DNA of 64,000 bases. It comes from Streptomyces sp. NBC_01235. GTDB taxonomy: Bacteria; Actinomycetota; Actinomycetes; Streptomycetales; Streptomycetaceae. The notes under the pieces were generated by a model. The model was not told where the DNA came from. It saw nothing but the letters and a program-made list of their open reading frames with translations, and ran no database searches. The stretch spans positions 7,626,001 to 7,690,000 of the forward strand of contig NZ_CP108513.1 of NCBI RefSeq assembly GCF_035989285.1, in the 5' to 3' direction. The position numbers and the translations under genes are program-made. Below are positions 29,690-41,104 of this stretch, piece by piece; the first letter of the stretch is position 1; each line of letters begins with the position of its first letter.

Positions 29690-29883
29690 CGCACGGCCTC
29701 CTCGGCGCCGGTGTCCGAGCAGGCGTCCGTCGGGTTCAGGGTGAGGGTGCCGGTGAAGGCGCGCCCGTCGGCCCGTACGAGGCGGGTTGCCGCCCGGCGT
29801 ACGTCGGTGGCCTCGGCGACCGGCAGTCGCCCGGAGGTTGTGTCGGTCACCGTCATCGCACGGCCTCCTCGGCGCCGGTGTCC
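29567..29883 (-). repeat. 150-bp direct duplication across an ABC gene junction
   Basis: 29567-29716 and 29734-29883 are identical except for one base (CCTGTACG versus CCCGTACG) and are separated by 17 bp (period 167 bp). Each copy contains the last codons of the upstream gene, the GAGGAGG ribosome site, the ATG and the first 41 codons of the downstream gene. Confidence 0.97.
29686..29856 (-). CDS. 56-aa chimeric mini-ORF created by the duplication
   Basis: Starts at ATG 29856, overlapping the stop of the upstream ABC gene (ATGA), and ends with TGA 29688-29686, overlapping the ATG of the downstream ABC gene (ATGA again). The product is the first 41 residues of the downstream protein, a 6-residue linker PTDACS, and the last 9 residues of the upstream protein (DTGAEEAVR). 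Because the period is 167 bp the original frame is not continued. Ribosome sites precede both starts, so coupled translation A - mini-ORF - B is likely. A function is not implied. Confidence 0.6.
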   Translation of the reverse strand: MTVTDTTSGRLPVAEATDVRRAATRLVRADGRAFTGTLTLNPTDACSDTGAEEAVR

Positions 29884-31607
29884 CTACCCGTGTCCGGATC
29901 GGCGTCATCGCCGTCCTCGGTGTCCCGTGCCACCAACGCCCGGTAGCCCGGCTCACGTTCCAGCAGGTCGCGGTGGTGGCCGGTGGCCGCGACCTTTCCG
30001 TCGACCAGGTAGTGCACGGTCTCCGTCTGGTCGAGGACCAGCGGGGAGGTGGTGGTGACGACCGTGGTCCGGCCGGTCCGGGCCGCGCGCAGCCGCCGCG
30101 CGACCGCCGCCTCCGTGTGCGCGTCCAGCGCCGACGTCGGCTCGACGGCCAGCAGCACCTCGGGGTCGGCCAGCAGCGCCCGCATCAGCCGGACGCGCTG
30201 CCGCTGGCCCCCGGAGAGGCTGCGGCCCTGTGCGGTCACGAGCGAGTCCAGCCCCTCCGCCAGGCCCTGCACGATGTCGTCGGCCGCCGCCGCCCGCACC
30301 GCCCGCCCAAGATCCGCCGGGGAGGGCTCACGCCGTCCGGTCACCACCTCGCGCAGGCTCCCCGCGAACAGGTCGGCCTCGTGGTCGGCGACCAGGATCC
30401 CGGCCCTGACCTGTTCCAACGGCATGGCGTCCAGCCGCACCCCGCCCCAGGTGGCGTCCGAGGGGCCGTACCGGCCGAGCCGGTCCACGACGGCGTTCAC
30501 CTCCGCGTGCCGCGCGCCGACCAGCGCGGTGAGCCGGCCCGGCGTCACCCGCACCCCCGACACCGGGTCGTGCAGCACCGCCGGCTCGACGGGCGCGTCG
30601 GCGGTCCCGGTGTCCGGGGCGGGCTCCAGCCGCAGCAGCCGGACGACCCGCCGGGCGGCCACCACACCCCGGCTGAGCTGATAGCCCATGTCGACGAGGA
30701 ACGCCACCGGGCCGACCAGGACGGCGACATAGCCGTACACCGACACCAACTCGCCCACCGTCATGTCGCCCTGGGCGGCGAGCCGGGCCGCCAGCCACGT
30801 CACCACGGCGAGGAACAGCGTCGGCAGGCCCACCCCGAGCGCCTGCATCCAGCTGGTGACCGCCCCGACCCGGTAGCCCTGCGCCCGCAGCCGCTGCGAG
30901 TCACGGTCGAAGGCGTCCGCGAACAGCCCCTTGCCGCCGAGCCCGTTGAGCACGCGCAACCCGCCCGCGAGGTCGCCGATCCGGGCGGTGAGCACGCCCT
31001 GCCGCTCCCGGTACTCGGCCTCCGTGCCCTGCAACCGCGCCATCAGCGGCCCCACCAGCACCGCGATCACCGGCATCCCCAGCAGCACGACCGCCGCCAG
31101 CAGCGGCGACACGGACAGCAGCAGCCCGGCGACGAAGACGTAGACGACGACCGAGCCGACGCCCGGCCCGATCACCGTCAACGAGCCCGCGATGGTGTGC
31201 ACGTCGCCCACCCCGATGGTGACGACCTCCCCGGTGCCCACCTGCCGCGACAGCCCGGCGCCGAGCCGCACCGCCTGCCGGACGACGACCTTGGTCGTGC
31301 GGAAGTAGCCGTCCATCCGCACCCGCGTCATCGTGCGGTGCCGCATGATGCTCACCCACGCGTTGAACGCGCCCACGGCGAACAGCGCCGCCGTCCAGCC
31401 CGCCAGCGCGGCCGTATCACCGGGCTCCAGCCCGTCGTCCACCGCCCTCGACAGCAGATACGGCGCCACCGCCAGCAGCACCATCCAGACGCTGGCCAGC
31501 ACCGCCCCGGCCAGCGCCCGCCACGGCTGGCAGCGCACCAGCCACGCCAGGTACGCCCAGCCGCCGCGACAGTCGGGCGTGCCGGGATCCTCGTACGCGT
31601 CGATCAT
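29853..31607 (-). CDS. Half-ABC exporter; degenerate Walker A/B, canonical signature
   Basis: 584 residues from ATG 31607. Transmembrane domain about 30-320 with clear helices (ALAGAVLASVWMVLLAVAPY, VVVYVFVAGLLLSVSPLLAA). In the NBD the Walker A position reads VGARHAEVNAV, lacking the GxxGxGK lysine, and Walker B reads VLLAVEPTSALD, with Val replacing the Mg-binding Asp. The signature LSGGQRQRVRL is intact. This is the non-hydrolytic half of an asymmetric exporter with the 27914 protein. The C-terminal tail (EDGDDADPDTGRDTGAEEAV) is acidic. Confidence 0.9.
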   Translation of the reverse strand: MIDAYEDPGTPDCRGGWAYLAWLVRCQPWRALAGAVLASVWMVLLAVAPYLLSRAVDDGLEPGDTAALAGWTAALFAVGAFNAWVSIMRHRTMTRVRMDGYFRTTKVVVRQAVRLGAGLSRQVGTGEVVTIGVGDVHTIAGSLTVIGPGVGSVVVYVFVAGLLLSVSPLLAAVVLLGMPVIAVLVGPLMARLQGTEAEYRERQGVLTARIGDLAGGLRVLNGLGGKGLFADAFDRDSQRLRAQGYRVGAVTSWMQALGVGLPTLFLAVVTWLAARLAAQGDMTVGELVSVYGYVAVLVGPVAFLVDMGYQLSRGVVAARRVVRLLRLEPAPDTGTADAPVEPAVLHDPVSGVRVTPGRLTALVGARHAEVNAVVDRLGRYGPSDATWGGVRLDAMPLEQVRAGILVADHEADLFAGSLREVVTGRREPSPADLGRAVRAAAADDIVQGLAEGLDSLVTAQGRSLSGGQRQRVRLMRALLADPEVLLAVEPTSALDAHTEAAVARRLRAARTGRTTVVTTTSPLVLDQTETVHYLVDGKVAATGHHRDLLEREPGYRALVARDTEDGDDADPDTGRDTGAEEAVR

Positions 31608-31654
31608 CCACTCGTCCTTCCGGCCCCCGTTGCCCCCGCTGCCCCTGAACCTGC

Positions 31655-33514
31655 TTACGCCAGGCTGTCGCGCCAGGCCCGGTGCAGGTCCGCGAACCGG
31701 CCGGTGCCCGCGATCAGTTCGGCCGGACTGCCGTCCTCGACGACCCGGCCGTGCTCCATGACCAGGACCCGGTCGGCGATCTCCACGGTCGACAGCCGGT
31801 GCGCGATCACCACCGCCGTACGGCCCTTCAGCACCGTCGCCATCGCCGCCTGCACGGCCCGCTCGCCCGGGACGTCGAGCGAGCTGGTCGCCTCGTCGAG
31901 GATCAGCACCGCCGGGTCGGCGAGCAACGCCCGTGCGAACGCGACAAGTTGACGCTGACCCGCGGAGATACGGCCGCCGCGCTTGCGGACGTCCGTGTCG
32001 TAGCCGTCGGGCAGCGCGCTGATGAACTCGTGCGCGCCGATCGCCTTCGCGGCCCGCTCGATCTCCTCCCGGCTCGCGTCCGGCCGCCCGATGGCGATGT
32101 TCTCGGCGACCGTGCCGGAGAACAGGAACGCCTCCTGCGTCACCATGACCACCCCGCGCCGCAGCTCGGGCACCGGCAGCTCGCGCAGGTCCACCCCGTC
32201 CAGCAGCACCCGCCCCTGCGACGGGTCGTAGAAGCGGGCGAGCAGCTTGGCCAGCGTGGACTTGCCGGCGCCGGTCGAGCCGACCACGGCGACGGTCTGC
32301 CCGGCGGGAAGGGTGAGGTCGAAGCGGGGGAGGACCTCGCCGCCCGTGCGGTAGCCGAAGGAGACCCCGTCGAACACGACCTCGCGGCCGGGCTGTTCGC
32401 TCTCCAGGGCAGGGAGTTCGCTCGGCGCCGAAGGCTCCGGCACGGTCGGTGTCTGCGCGAGCAGGCCCGCGATCTTCTCCAGCGAGGCGGCCGCCGACTG
32501 GTAGGAGTTGAGGAACATGCCGAGCCGGTCGATCGGGTCGTACAGCCGCCGCAGATACAGCACCGCCGCCGCCAGCACCCCGAGCTCCAGCGTGTCGTCC
32601 GCGACCCGCATGGCGCCCCACAGCACGATCACCGCGACCGCCGTGTTGGCGACCAGCCGCGACCCGACGACGTACCGGGCCATCTCCAGCAGCGCGTCGC
32701 CGTTGCGCCGCTCGTGCCGCCGGTTCAGGACCCGGAAGCCGGCCTCGTTGACGGCCTCGCGGCGGAAGGCGCGCACCGGCCGGATGCCGTTCATCGTCTC
32801 CACGAACTTCACGATCACGGCCGCGATCGCGGTGGACCGGGCGGTGAACACCCGGCCCGCGCGCCGCCGGTAGACCCGCACCAGGAGGTACAGCGGCACG
32901 AAGGAGGCCACCGCGACGGCGCCCAGGCCCAGGTCCAGCCAGAGCAGCATCGCGGAGATGAACAGGAAGGACAGCACGACCGAGACGAGTTCCTGAAGGC
33001 CCTCGTTGAGGAGCTCGCGCAGGGCCTCGACGTCGCTGGTGGAGCGGGAGATCAGCCGGCCCGAGGTGTAGCGCTCGTGGAAGTCGAGGCTCAGCGCCTG
33101 CGCGTGCCGGAAGATCCGGCCGCGCAGGTCGAGCAGCACGTCCTGGTTGACGCGGGCGGAGGCGATCAGGAACGCGTACTGCAGTCCGCCGGAGGCCAGC
33201 GCACACAGCAGGTAGCCGACGCCGACCACGATCAGCGGCCCGTGGTCGTCGGCCCGGAACGCCGGTACGGCGCGGTCGATGGCGTACGCCACCAGCAGCG
33301 GGCCCGCCTGCACGGCCGCCTGCTGGAGCAGCAGCAGGAGGGTGGTGAGGGCGACGCGCGCCCGCATGGGGGCCAGCAGGGAACGCAGGAGCGCGCCGGT
33401 GGCCCCGGGCGGGGTGGGCAGGACGTCCCGGTCGAAGGGGTCGTCGGCGGAGGCCCGCAGGACGGTCTCCTGGTCGTCGTCGGTGGTGGGGGAGGCGGTG
33501 GTGGGGGCGGTCAT
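31655..33514 (-). CDS. Half-ABC exporter, catalytically competent half of pair 1
   Basis: 619 residues from ATG 33514, overlapping the upstream stop by 4 bp (ATGA), with AGGAGG 9 bp upstream. ABC transmembrane domain about 45-330. NBD: Walker A GSTGAGKST, Q-loop VTQEAF, signature ISAGQ, Walker B VLILDEATSSLD with catalytic Glu, H-loop IAHRLS. With the 33511 gene product it should form a TmrAB/TM287-288-type heterodimer. Forty-seven bp separate it from the second pair, so all four genes may share one transcript. Confidence 0.93.
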   Translation of the reverse strand: MTAPTTASPTTDDDQETVLRASADDPFDRDVLPTPPGATGALLRSLLAPMRARVALTTLLLLLQQAAVQAGPLLVAYAIDRAVPAFRADDHGPLIVVGVGYLLCALASGGLQYAFLIASARVNQDVLLDLRGRIFRHAQALSLDFHERYTSGRLISRSTSDVEALRELLNEGLQELVSVVLSFLFISAMLLWLDLGLGAVAVASFVPLYLLVRVYRRRAGRVFTARSTAIAAVIVKFVETMNGIRPVRAFRREAVNEAGFRVLNRRHERRNGDALLEMARYVVGSRLVANTAVAVIVLWGAMRVADDTLELGVLAAAVLYLRRLYDPIDRLGMFLNSYQSAAASLEKIAGLLAQTPTVPEPSAPSELPALESEQPGREVVFDGVSFGYRTGGEVLPRFDLTLPAGQTVAVVGSTGAGKSTLAKLLARFYDPSQGRVLLDGVDLRELPVPELRRGVVMVTQEAFLFSGTVAENIAIGRPDASREEIERAAKAIGAHEFISALPDGYDTDVRKRGGRISAGQRQLVAFARALLADPAVLILDEATSSLDVPGERAVQAAMATVLKGRTAVVIAHRLSTVEIADRVLVMEHGRVVEDGSPAELIAGTGRFADLHRAWRDSLA

Positions 33515-35319
33515 CGGCGGTCGGCCTCCTGTTCCCCGGACAGTGTGGGGGACTGGTCTCCGGACATGAGGTGGGCGTACTCGGCGTTGGTGCGCAGCAG
33601 TTCGTGATGGGTGCCGACGGCGGTGACGCGCCCGTCGGACAGCAGGGCGACGCGGTCGGCGAGGAGCACGGTGGACGGGCGGTGGGCCACGATCAGCGCG
33701 GTGGTGTCGGCGAGAACCTGCCGCAGCGCGGCCTCCACGGCGGCCTCGGTGTGCACGTCCAGCGCGGAGAGCGGGTCGTCCAGGACGAGGAACCGGGGCC
33801 GTCCGACCACGGCTCTGGCCAGCGCGAGCCGCTGCCGCTGGCCGCCGGAGAGGCTGAGCCCCTGCTCGCCGACCTGGGTGTCGACGCCCTGCGGCAGCGC
33901 GCGCACGAACTCGGCCTGCGCCACCTCCAGCGCCCGCTCCAGCTCCACGGCGCCGGCCCGGTCGTCCGCCCCCATGAGGACGTTCTCCCCGACGCTCGCG
34001 GAGAACAGGGTCGGTTCCTCGAAGGCGACGGCGACCCGCCCGCGCAGCTCCTCGCGGGGCATCGCGGCGATGTCCTCGCCGTCGAGAGTGATACGCCCGG
34101 CCGTGACCTCGTGCAGCCGGGGGACGAGGGCTGTGAGGGTGGTCTTGCCACTTCCGGTCGCTCCGACCAGCGCCATGGACTCACCGGGCCGGATGTGCAG
34201 GTTGACGCCGTCGAGGGTGGGCCGGGAGTCGGGGGCGGCGTCCGGGTAGCGGAAGGCGACGCCGTCGAACCGCAGTCCGCCGCCCTCGGCCACGGGCGCA
34301 CGCTCACCGGAGCCGCCGGGCTCCTCCGGCAGCTCGTCCATCACCTCGAAGTACCGCTCCGTCGCCGTCGCCGCCTCCTGGCTCATCGCCAGCAGGAACC
34401 CGATGGAGTCCACCGGCCAGCGCAGCGCGAGCGCGGTGGACAGGAAGGCGACCAGGGTGCCCGCGGACAGCTCGCCGTCCGCCACCTGTACCGCCCCCAG
34501 CACCAGCGCGGCCCCGATGGCCAGTTCGGGCAGCGTCACGATGACGGCCCAGATCGTGGCCAGCAGCCGCGCCTTGCCCAGCTCGGTGCCGCGCAGGGTC
34601 GACGACAGTTCCCTGAAGGCCCGCGCCTGGCTGCGGTGCCGGCCGAAGCCCTTGATGATCCTGATCCCGAGGACGCTCTCCTCGACCACCGTCGTCAGGT
34701 CCCCGACCTGGTCCTGGGCGCGCCGCGCCACGACCGCGTACCGACTCTCGAAGTACACGCACATCAGCACGACCGGGATGGCCGGCCCCAGGATGACCAG
34801 CCCGAGCACCCAGTCCTGGAGCAGCATGATGACGACGCCGAAGACGATCGTCACCGAGTTGACCAGCAGGAACGTCAGCGGGAAGGCGAGGAACATGCGC
34901 AGCAGCCCCAGATCGGCCGTCGCTCGGGACAGCAGCTGCCCCGACGCCCACCGGTCGTGGAACGCCACCGGCAGCCGCTGCAGCCGCGCGTACAACTGCG
35001 CCCGCATCTCCGCCTCGACGTGCGACAGCGGACGCGCCACCAGCCAGCGCCGCATCCCGAACAGCAGCGCCTCGGCGAGCCCGAGCAGCAGTAGGTAGAG
35101 GGCGCCCAGCCAGACGCCGGCCGTGTCCCGGTCGGCCACGGGGCCGTCCACCATCCACTTCAGGACGAGCGGGATCACCAGGCCCGTACAGGAGGCGAGC
35201 ACGGCGACGGAGGCGGCCGCGAACAGCCGTAGCCGTACGGGACGGACGTACGGCCACAGGCGCAGCAGGGAGCGTACGGCGGAGCGGTCGGGGGTGGTGG
35301 TTGCACGTGTCCTGGCCAT
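33511..35319 (-). CDS. Half-ABC exporter with Asp in place of catalytic Glu
   Basis: 602 residues from ATG 35319 (in-frame GTG 35322 also possible; RBS weak). Transmembrane domain about 30-310. NBD: Walker A GATGSGKTT, signature LSGGQRQRLAL, Walker B FLVLDDPLSALD, where the catalytic Glu is Asp. This is the usual hallmark of the degenerate half of a heterodimeric exporter. First gene of the four-gene cluster, so its upstream region should carry the promoter. Confidence 0.92.
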   Translation of the reverse strand: MARTRATTTPDRSAVRSLLRLWPYVRPVRLRLFAAASVAVLASCTGLVIPLVLKWMVDGPVADRDTAGVWLGALYLLLLGLAEALLFGMRRWLVARPLSHVEAEMRAQLYARLQRLPVAFHDRWASGQLLSRATADLGLLRMFLAFPLTFLLVNSVTIVFGVVIMLLQDWVLGLVILGPAIPVVLMCVYFESRYAVVARRAQDQVGDLTTVVEESVLGIRIIKGFGRHRSQARAFRELSSTLRGTELGKARLLATIWAVIVTLPELAIGAALVLGAVQVADGELSAGTLVAFLSTALALRWPVDSIGFLLAMSQEAATATERYFEVMDELPEEPGGSGERAPVAEGGGLRFDGVAFRYPDAAPDSRPTLDGVNLHIRPGESMALVGATGSGKTTLTALVPRLHEVTAGRITLDGEDIAAMPREELRGRVAVAFEEPTLFSASVGENVLMGADDRAGAVELERALEVAQAEFVRALPQGVDTQVGEQGLSLSGGQRQRLALARAVVGRPRFLVLDDPLSALDVHTEAAVEAALRQVLADTTALIVAHRPSTVLLADRVALLSDGRVTAVGTHHELLRTNAEYAHLMSGDQSPTLSGEQEADRR

Positions 35320-35486
35320 CACCGCGAGCCTACGGACCGGCACTGACAACGCCCACCGAGTTTTGGCCGGACCCGGCTCGGCCGCTGGTCCTACGACCTG
35401 CGTGTTCGAGGTGCGTGTTCGAGGGGTCGTACCTCGGCATCCACCGATCGGCTGATGTGCGTTCGAGCGAGCCGGTCGATGTGCGG

Positions 35487-35609
35487 GCCCGGGTCCCGAC
35501 TGTGAAGACCCATCTCACCCACCTCTACGCCAAGTCGGGCGTCAACGACCGCGCGGCGGCGGTGGCGGTGGCGTACGAGCGGGGGATCCTGGGGCGGGGG
35601 GAGCGCTGA
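35487..35609 (+). pseudogene. C-terminal remnant of a LuxR/NarL-type regulator
   Basis: In-frame to TGA 35607-35609 it reads TVKTHLTHLYAKSGVNDRAA, AVAVAYERGIL. That is the recognition helix and last helix of a LuxR-type HTH (typically TVKTHV--I--KLGV-DR-QAV). The N-terminal HTH half and receiver domain are absent; the frame upstream has no similarity. Confidence 0.6.
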
Positions 35610-35650
35610 ACCGCTGAGAGCGAAGGGCGTGGGGACGGCAGAATCGCGGC

Positions 35651-35992
35651 ATGGGCATCGACCTGCAGTTGCACGACGGCCGACCGCACTGGCCCGGCCG
35701 GCGATCGAAGCGCGGACCGACCCTGGTGCGACAGTCCCACGAGCACGGTGAAGCGCCGGCTCGGCTGATCGCCGAGCTCCCCGTCAACACCTCGGGCAAG
35801 CTCTGGACGGTCGATCCGTACGACGACACGGTCTTCAACGAGCAGGAGGCCGAGGCCGCACTCGGTGAGATCCCGGATCTGTTGGACCGCTGCTCCGACG
35901 AGGCCCGGGCCGCGGCGGTCCGCGACCTCGCCGCCTTCCTCGCGGACTGCGCCACGACTCCCGGCAGTTGCCCGGTCTTCGTCGGAGACTGA
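35651..35992 (+). CDS. Unknown protein, 113 aa
   Basis: From ATG 35651; no strong RBS. Contains MGIDLQLHDGRPHWP, WTVDPYDDTVFNEQEAEAAL and an amphipathic helix RAAAVRDLAAFLADCA. It reads as a soluble folded protein and resembles small Streptomyces proteins of unknown function. It lies between the LuxR remnant and the convergent glgX-type gene. Confidence 0.7.
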   Translation: MGIDLQLHDGRPHWPGRRSKRGPTLVRQSHEHGEAPARLIAELPVNTSGKLWTVDPYDDTVFNEQEAEAALGEIPDLLDRCSDEARAAAVRDLAAFLADCATTPGSCPVFVGD

Positions 35993-36041
35993 GACCGGCC
36001 CGCCCGCTGTCCGCGGTTCGACCGGTCGCCGCGGCGCAGCC

Positions 36042-38276
<2,235 letters not shown>

Positions 38277-38428
38277 CGGCTCGCCTCCCGCGGCTCATGG
38301 AACGACGTGGGAAAAGAGCGCGCGGTGTCCCGCCGCGGCTCCCCGTCGCGTCGTCCTCCCCCCATTTCTGCCCAGAGCGGCCCTCGCACTCACGTTTCCC
38401 CGGGGCGTGCCCGGTCGTTGGGTACCCC

Positions 38429-39676
38429 GTGAGGCACGTACATGGGCGCGCACGGCGCGCGGGGGTCGCATTGGCCGCCGTACTGACATGGGCAGGACTA
38501 CTGGCCGGGGCCGCCGGCTGCACCGGCGGCGACAGCCGGAGCGGCATCGACCGGATGCTCGGCAAACCGCTGGCCCCCGAGGACGTCATCCGCGTCACCC
38601 CGGAGGACGGCACCAAGGGCGTGCGGCCCGGACAGGAGCTGCGGGTGAGGGTGCCGGACGGGCGGCTGGAGTCGGTGAAGGTCGTCCGGTCGCAGGACGC
38701 GCAGGAGACCGAGGTGCCGGGCAAGGTCGCCGCGGACGGCCTGAGCTGGCGGCCGGACGACGACCGGCTCGGGCTCGCCGCCCGCTACACGGTCGACGTC
38801 GTGGCCCTGGACGGCGACGGCAACCGCTCGGCCCGGCACACCACGTTCGCCACGTACGTCCCCGAGGAGCGCTTCATCGGCTACGTCACCCCCGAGAACC
38901 GTTCCACCGTCGGCACCGGCATGATCGTCTCGCTGGAGTTCAACCGGGAGATCGAGAACCGGGCCGCGGTCGAACGCGCGGTGCGGGTCACGGCCGAGCC
39001 CGCGGTGGAGGTCCGGCCGCACTGGTTCGGCGACACCCGGCTCGACTTCCGTCCCGAGCGGTACTGGGCGCCCGGCACCCGCGTCACCGTCGCGCTCGGC
39101 CTGCGGGACGTCGAGGGGGCGCCCGGCGTCTACGGACTCCAGAAGAAGTCGTTCTCCTTCACCGTCGGCCGCAGCCAGGTCTCCCTGGTGGACGCGGCGA
39201 AACACACCATGCAGGTGCGGCGCGACGGCGACCTGCTGGCCACCGTGCCGATCACCGCCGGGGCGCCGAAGAACACCACCTACAACGGCAAGATGGTGGT
39301 GACCGAGATGCTGGAGCTGACCCGGATGAACGGTGCCACGGTCGGCTTCAGGAAGGCGAACGGCAAGGGCGAGTACGACATCCCGGACGTGCCCCACGCC
39401 ATGCGGCTGACCAGCTCGGGCACCTTCCTGCACGGCAACTACTGGGCGGAGGAGGAGGCCTTCGGGAGGGTCAACCTCAGCCACGGCTGCGTGGGCCTGA
39501 GGGACGTCAAGGGCGGCGGCTCGGACACGCCTGCGGGCTGGTTCTTCGACCGCAGCCTCGTCGGGGACGTCGTCGAGGTCGTCCACAGCAAGGACAAGCA
39601 GGTCGCCCCCGACAACGGGCTGGGCGGCTGGAACCTGAGCTGGCAGGAGTGGATCGCCGGCGGCGCCGTGAAATGA
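38429..39676 (+). CDS. L,D-transpeptidase lipoprotein (Ig-like + YkuD)
   Basis: 415 residues from GTG 38429 (no strong RBS). N-terminal hydrophobic segment ends LLAGAAGC, a lipobox-like site, so it is probably a membrane-anchored lipoprotein. Two Ig-like domains (about 60-270) precede a YkuD domain with the catalytic motif LSHGCVGLRD and upstream HGNYW. It forms 3-3 cross-links in peptidoglycan, like mycobacterial LdtMt2. A close paralogue follows 170 bp downstream; the two share order of domains and many motifs. Confidence 0.92.
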   Translation: MRHVHGRARRAGVALAAVLTWAGLLAGAAGCTGGDSRSGIDRMLGKPLAPEDVIRVTPEDGTKGVRPGQELRVRVPDGRLESVKVVRSQDAQETEVPGKVAADGLSWRPDDDRLGLAARYTVDVVALDGDGNRSARHTTFATYVPEERFIGYVTPENRSTVGTGMIVSLEFNREIENRAAVERAVRVTAEPAVEVRPHWFGDTRLDFRPERYWAPGTRVTVALGLRDVEGAPGVYGLQKKSFSFTVGRSQVSLVDAAKHTMQVRRDGDLLATVPITAGAPKNTTYNGKMVVTEMLELTRMNGATVGFRKANGKGEYDIPDVPHAMRLTSSGTFLHGNYWAEEEAFGRVNLSHGCVGLRDVKGGGSDTPAGWFFDRSLVGDVVEVVHSKDKQVAPDNGLGGWNLSWQEWIAGGAVK

Positions 39677-39845
39677 CCTCGTTCCCGGTGCAACCTTCCC
39701 CGCGTTCCCAAGGTCCTAGTTGGGACTGAACGGTGACAATCTTGGCCCGTCCAGGCCGTTGACCTTGTGGTTAATATGCGGCGAACGCGGGGGACGCGTC
39801 GCGGTGCGGGCCTGGGCAGGGCCCGGGGGAGTGGGGAGAACGACT

Positions 39846-41093
39846 TTGAACGTGCGACCGATATCGGGGGCGTCGGTTGGGAGGCGCCCGCACGGCCGCA
39901 ACAAGCGGTTGGCGCTGATCGCCGGAGGGCTGCTGCTGGCCGTCACGGCGTGTGGTGGCGGGGACTCGGACTCCGGGGCCGACGCCAAGGACGTGGGCGA
40001 CAAGGGGGCTTCCGCCTCCGCCGAGAGCAAGCAGTCGGAGGCGGTCGTCACGATCGCCCCGAAGACCGGTGCCAAGGACGTCGACACCAGCGGCACCCTG
40101 AAGGTCACCGCCGCCAAGGGCAAGCTGACCGAGGTCACCGTCAAGGACACCAAGGGCAGGAAGATCGACGGCACGATCTCGGCCGACGGCGCAGGCTGGA
40201 CGCCCGCCACGCACCTGGCCGCGTCCACCGCGTACCAGGTGCATGCGGTAGCCAAGGACTCCGAGGGCCGGACGGCCGCCGAGGACTCGTCCTTCACCAC
40301 GCTGAGCCCGCAGAACACCTTCGTCGGCAACTTCACGCCCGAGGACGGCTCGAAGGTCGGTGTCGGGATGCCGTTCTCGGTCAACTTCACGCGCGGCATC
40401 ACCAAGCCGGACGACGTCGAGAAGGCCATCAAGATCACGACTGTGCCGGCCGTCGAGGTCGAGGGCCACTGGTTCGGCAACGACCGCCTGGACTTCCGTC
40501 CCGAGAAGTACTGGAAGGCCGGCACCAAGGTGACGGTCGAGCTGAACCTCGACGGCGTCGAGGGCCGCAAGGGCGTCTACGGCAAGCAGTCCAAGACGGT
40601 GTCCTTCACCATCGGCCGCAACCAGGTGTCCGTCGTGGACGCCAAGAAGCACACGATGATGGTCATGCAGGAGGGCAAGGTCGTCAAGTCCGTCCCGGTC
40701 ACCACCGGCAAGCCCGGCTACGCGACCTGGAACGGCCAGATGGTCATCAGTGAGAAGTTCACGGTGACCCGGATGAACGGCGACACCGTCGGCTACGACG
40801 GCGAGTACGACATCAAGGACGTCCCGCACGCCATGCGGCTGACCAACTCCGGCACCTTCGTGCACGGCAACTACTGGGGCGGCGACGCCTTCGGCAACTA
40901 CAACGCCAGCCACGGCTGCATCGGCCTGCGGGACGTGCGCGGCGGCTACGACAGCGACGTGTCGGCCGCCTGGTTCTTCAACCACTCGATGGTCGGCGAC
41001 GTGGTGGTCGTGAAGAACTCCACCGACCCGACGGTCGACCCGGCCAACGGCCTCAACGGCTGGAACATCTCGTGGGCGGAGTGGAAGAAGTAA
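39846..41093 (+). CDS. L,D-transpeptidase lipoprotein (Ig-like + YkuD), paralogue 2
   Basis: 415 residues if started at TTG 39846, which has GGGGAGAAC about 7 bp upstream; GTG 39852 is an alternative. Signal segment LALIAGGLLLAVTACGGG includes a lipobox (VTAC). A Ser/Asp-rich linker, two Ig-like domains, then YkuD with HGNYWGGDAFGNYNASHGCI (Cys nucleophile). Same reaction as its neighbour; duplicates of this type are common in actinomycetes with 3-3 cross-links. A strong hairpin follows. Confidence 0.92.
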   Translation: MNVRPISGASVGRRPHGRNKRLALIAGGLLLAVTACGGGDSDSGADAKDVGDKGASASAESKQSEAVVTIAPKTGAKDVDTSGTLKVTAAKGKLTEVTVKDTKGRKIDGTISADGAGWTPATHLAASTAYQVHAVAKDSEGRTAAEDSSFTTLSPQNTFVGNFTPEDGSKVGVGMPFSVNFTRGITKPDDVEKAIKITTVPAVEVEGHWFGNDRLDFRPEKYWKAGTKVTVELNLDGVEGRKGVYGKQSKTVSFTIGRNQVSVVDAKKHTMMVMQEGKVVKSVPVTTGKPGYATWNGQMVISEKFTVTRMNGDTVGYDGEYDIKDVPHAMRLTNSGTFVHGNYWGGDAFGNYNASHGCIGLRDVRGGYDSDVSAAWFFNHSMVGDVVVVKNSTDPTVDPANGLNGWNISWAEWKK

Positions 41094-41104
41094 CGCTCTC
41101 CCCG

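Noticed and set aside
31608..33206. Apparent fusion of two ABC proteins in one 1117-codon minus-strand frame
   Set aside because: The upstream part is the wrong frame of the 31655 gene; the real start of the 29853 gene is ATG 31607, where the membrane domain begins.
31682..33607. 641-codon plus-strand frame across the ABC genes
   Set aside because: Antisense of two ABC exporters with Walker motifs; composition dominated by Arg, Gln and Gly.
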